Part shown: piece after piece, positions 63,899 through 64,000 of the stretch
Numbering within the stretch: position 1 is the first letter of the stretch
Layout: the number at the start of each line of letters is the position of its first letter
The notes under the pieces: model-generated
What the model was told of the DNA's origin: nothing
Databases searched by the model: none
Seen by the model: the letters and a program-made list of their open reading frames with translations, nothing else
Translations under genes and position numbers: made by a program
NCBI GenBank assembly: GCA_009746045.1
Contig: RPFO01000104.1
Span: forward strand, 7,244,750 to 7,308,749
From: Mesostigma viride
Lineage: Eukaryota > Streptophyta > Mesostigmatophyceae > Mesostigmatales > Mesostigmataceae
Length of the DNA stretch: 64,000 nucleotides
Reading direction: 5' to 3'

Positions 63899-64000
63899 GC
63901 AACCACCTCTGGCACCCACGACGGATGCACATGCCACAACATCTCCAACTTCTCTCAACTGTCACCAAGGCCCATGGTGAGGCACGTGCCCAGGGGCACA

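Overview
This is a eukaryotic nuclear window. Its genes are split by many GT-AG introns. The interstitial repeats are of the plant telomere type (CCCTAAA and the variant CCCTACA). The mobile elements include a Penelope-like retroelement with its GIY-YIG domain in front of the reverse transcriptase, an arrangement known from green algae. The conserved genes (a plastid-type YgfZ/IBA57 homologue, an ATAD2-like bromodomain ATPase and an OTU1 deubiquitinase) fit a GC-rich, repeat-rich alga of the green lineage. The species cannot be told from the sequence alone.

Layout. About 0.66-9.5 kb (+) is a COG0354 (YgfZ/IBA57-like) gene in 11 recognisable exons; its introns hold a 570-bp GA tract and a telomere-like array. 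About 10.2-12.5 kb (-) is an OTU1/YOD1-type deubiquitinase with UBX-like, UIM-like, OTU and C2H2 zinc-finger parts; its 5' exon was not found. 12.7-15.8 kb holds no gene I can support. 15.83-28.58 kb (+) is an 11-exon ATAD2/Yta7-like gene; the joined exons keep one frame for 2063 codons. From 29 to 48 kb the window is a nest of retroelements: ORF1-type relics, a restriction-like-endonuclease relic, an apparently young Penelope-like element with two identical 813-bp flanking copies, and LINE reverse-transcriptase C-terminal fragments. 48.9-54.9 kb (-) is a multi-exon gene I do not recognise, probably organelle-targeted, with an 820-bp C-rich tract in one intron. 56.38-62.35 kb is a Mutator-like element bounded by 215-bp inverted repeats. 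It carries the C-terminal SWIM part of a transposase and nested LINE and satellite sequence. 62.9-63.9 kb holds unrecognised ORFs.

The most unusual theme is that several exon-intron junctions are themselves tandemly or nearly repeated inside the neighbouring intron. This produces rows of decoy donors or acceptors: four copies of the exon 7 acceptor at an exact 106-bp period in the ATAD2-like gene, three copies of its exon 10 donor, about seven copies of a donor in the unrecognised gene, and two copies of an acceptor in the IBA57-like gene. A second theme is the four-base ATGA stop-start overlap joining the two ORFs of the Penelope-like element, seen again at the end of the Mutator-like transposase fragment. 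The host genes here appear independent and do not form an operon or pathway.
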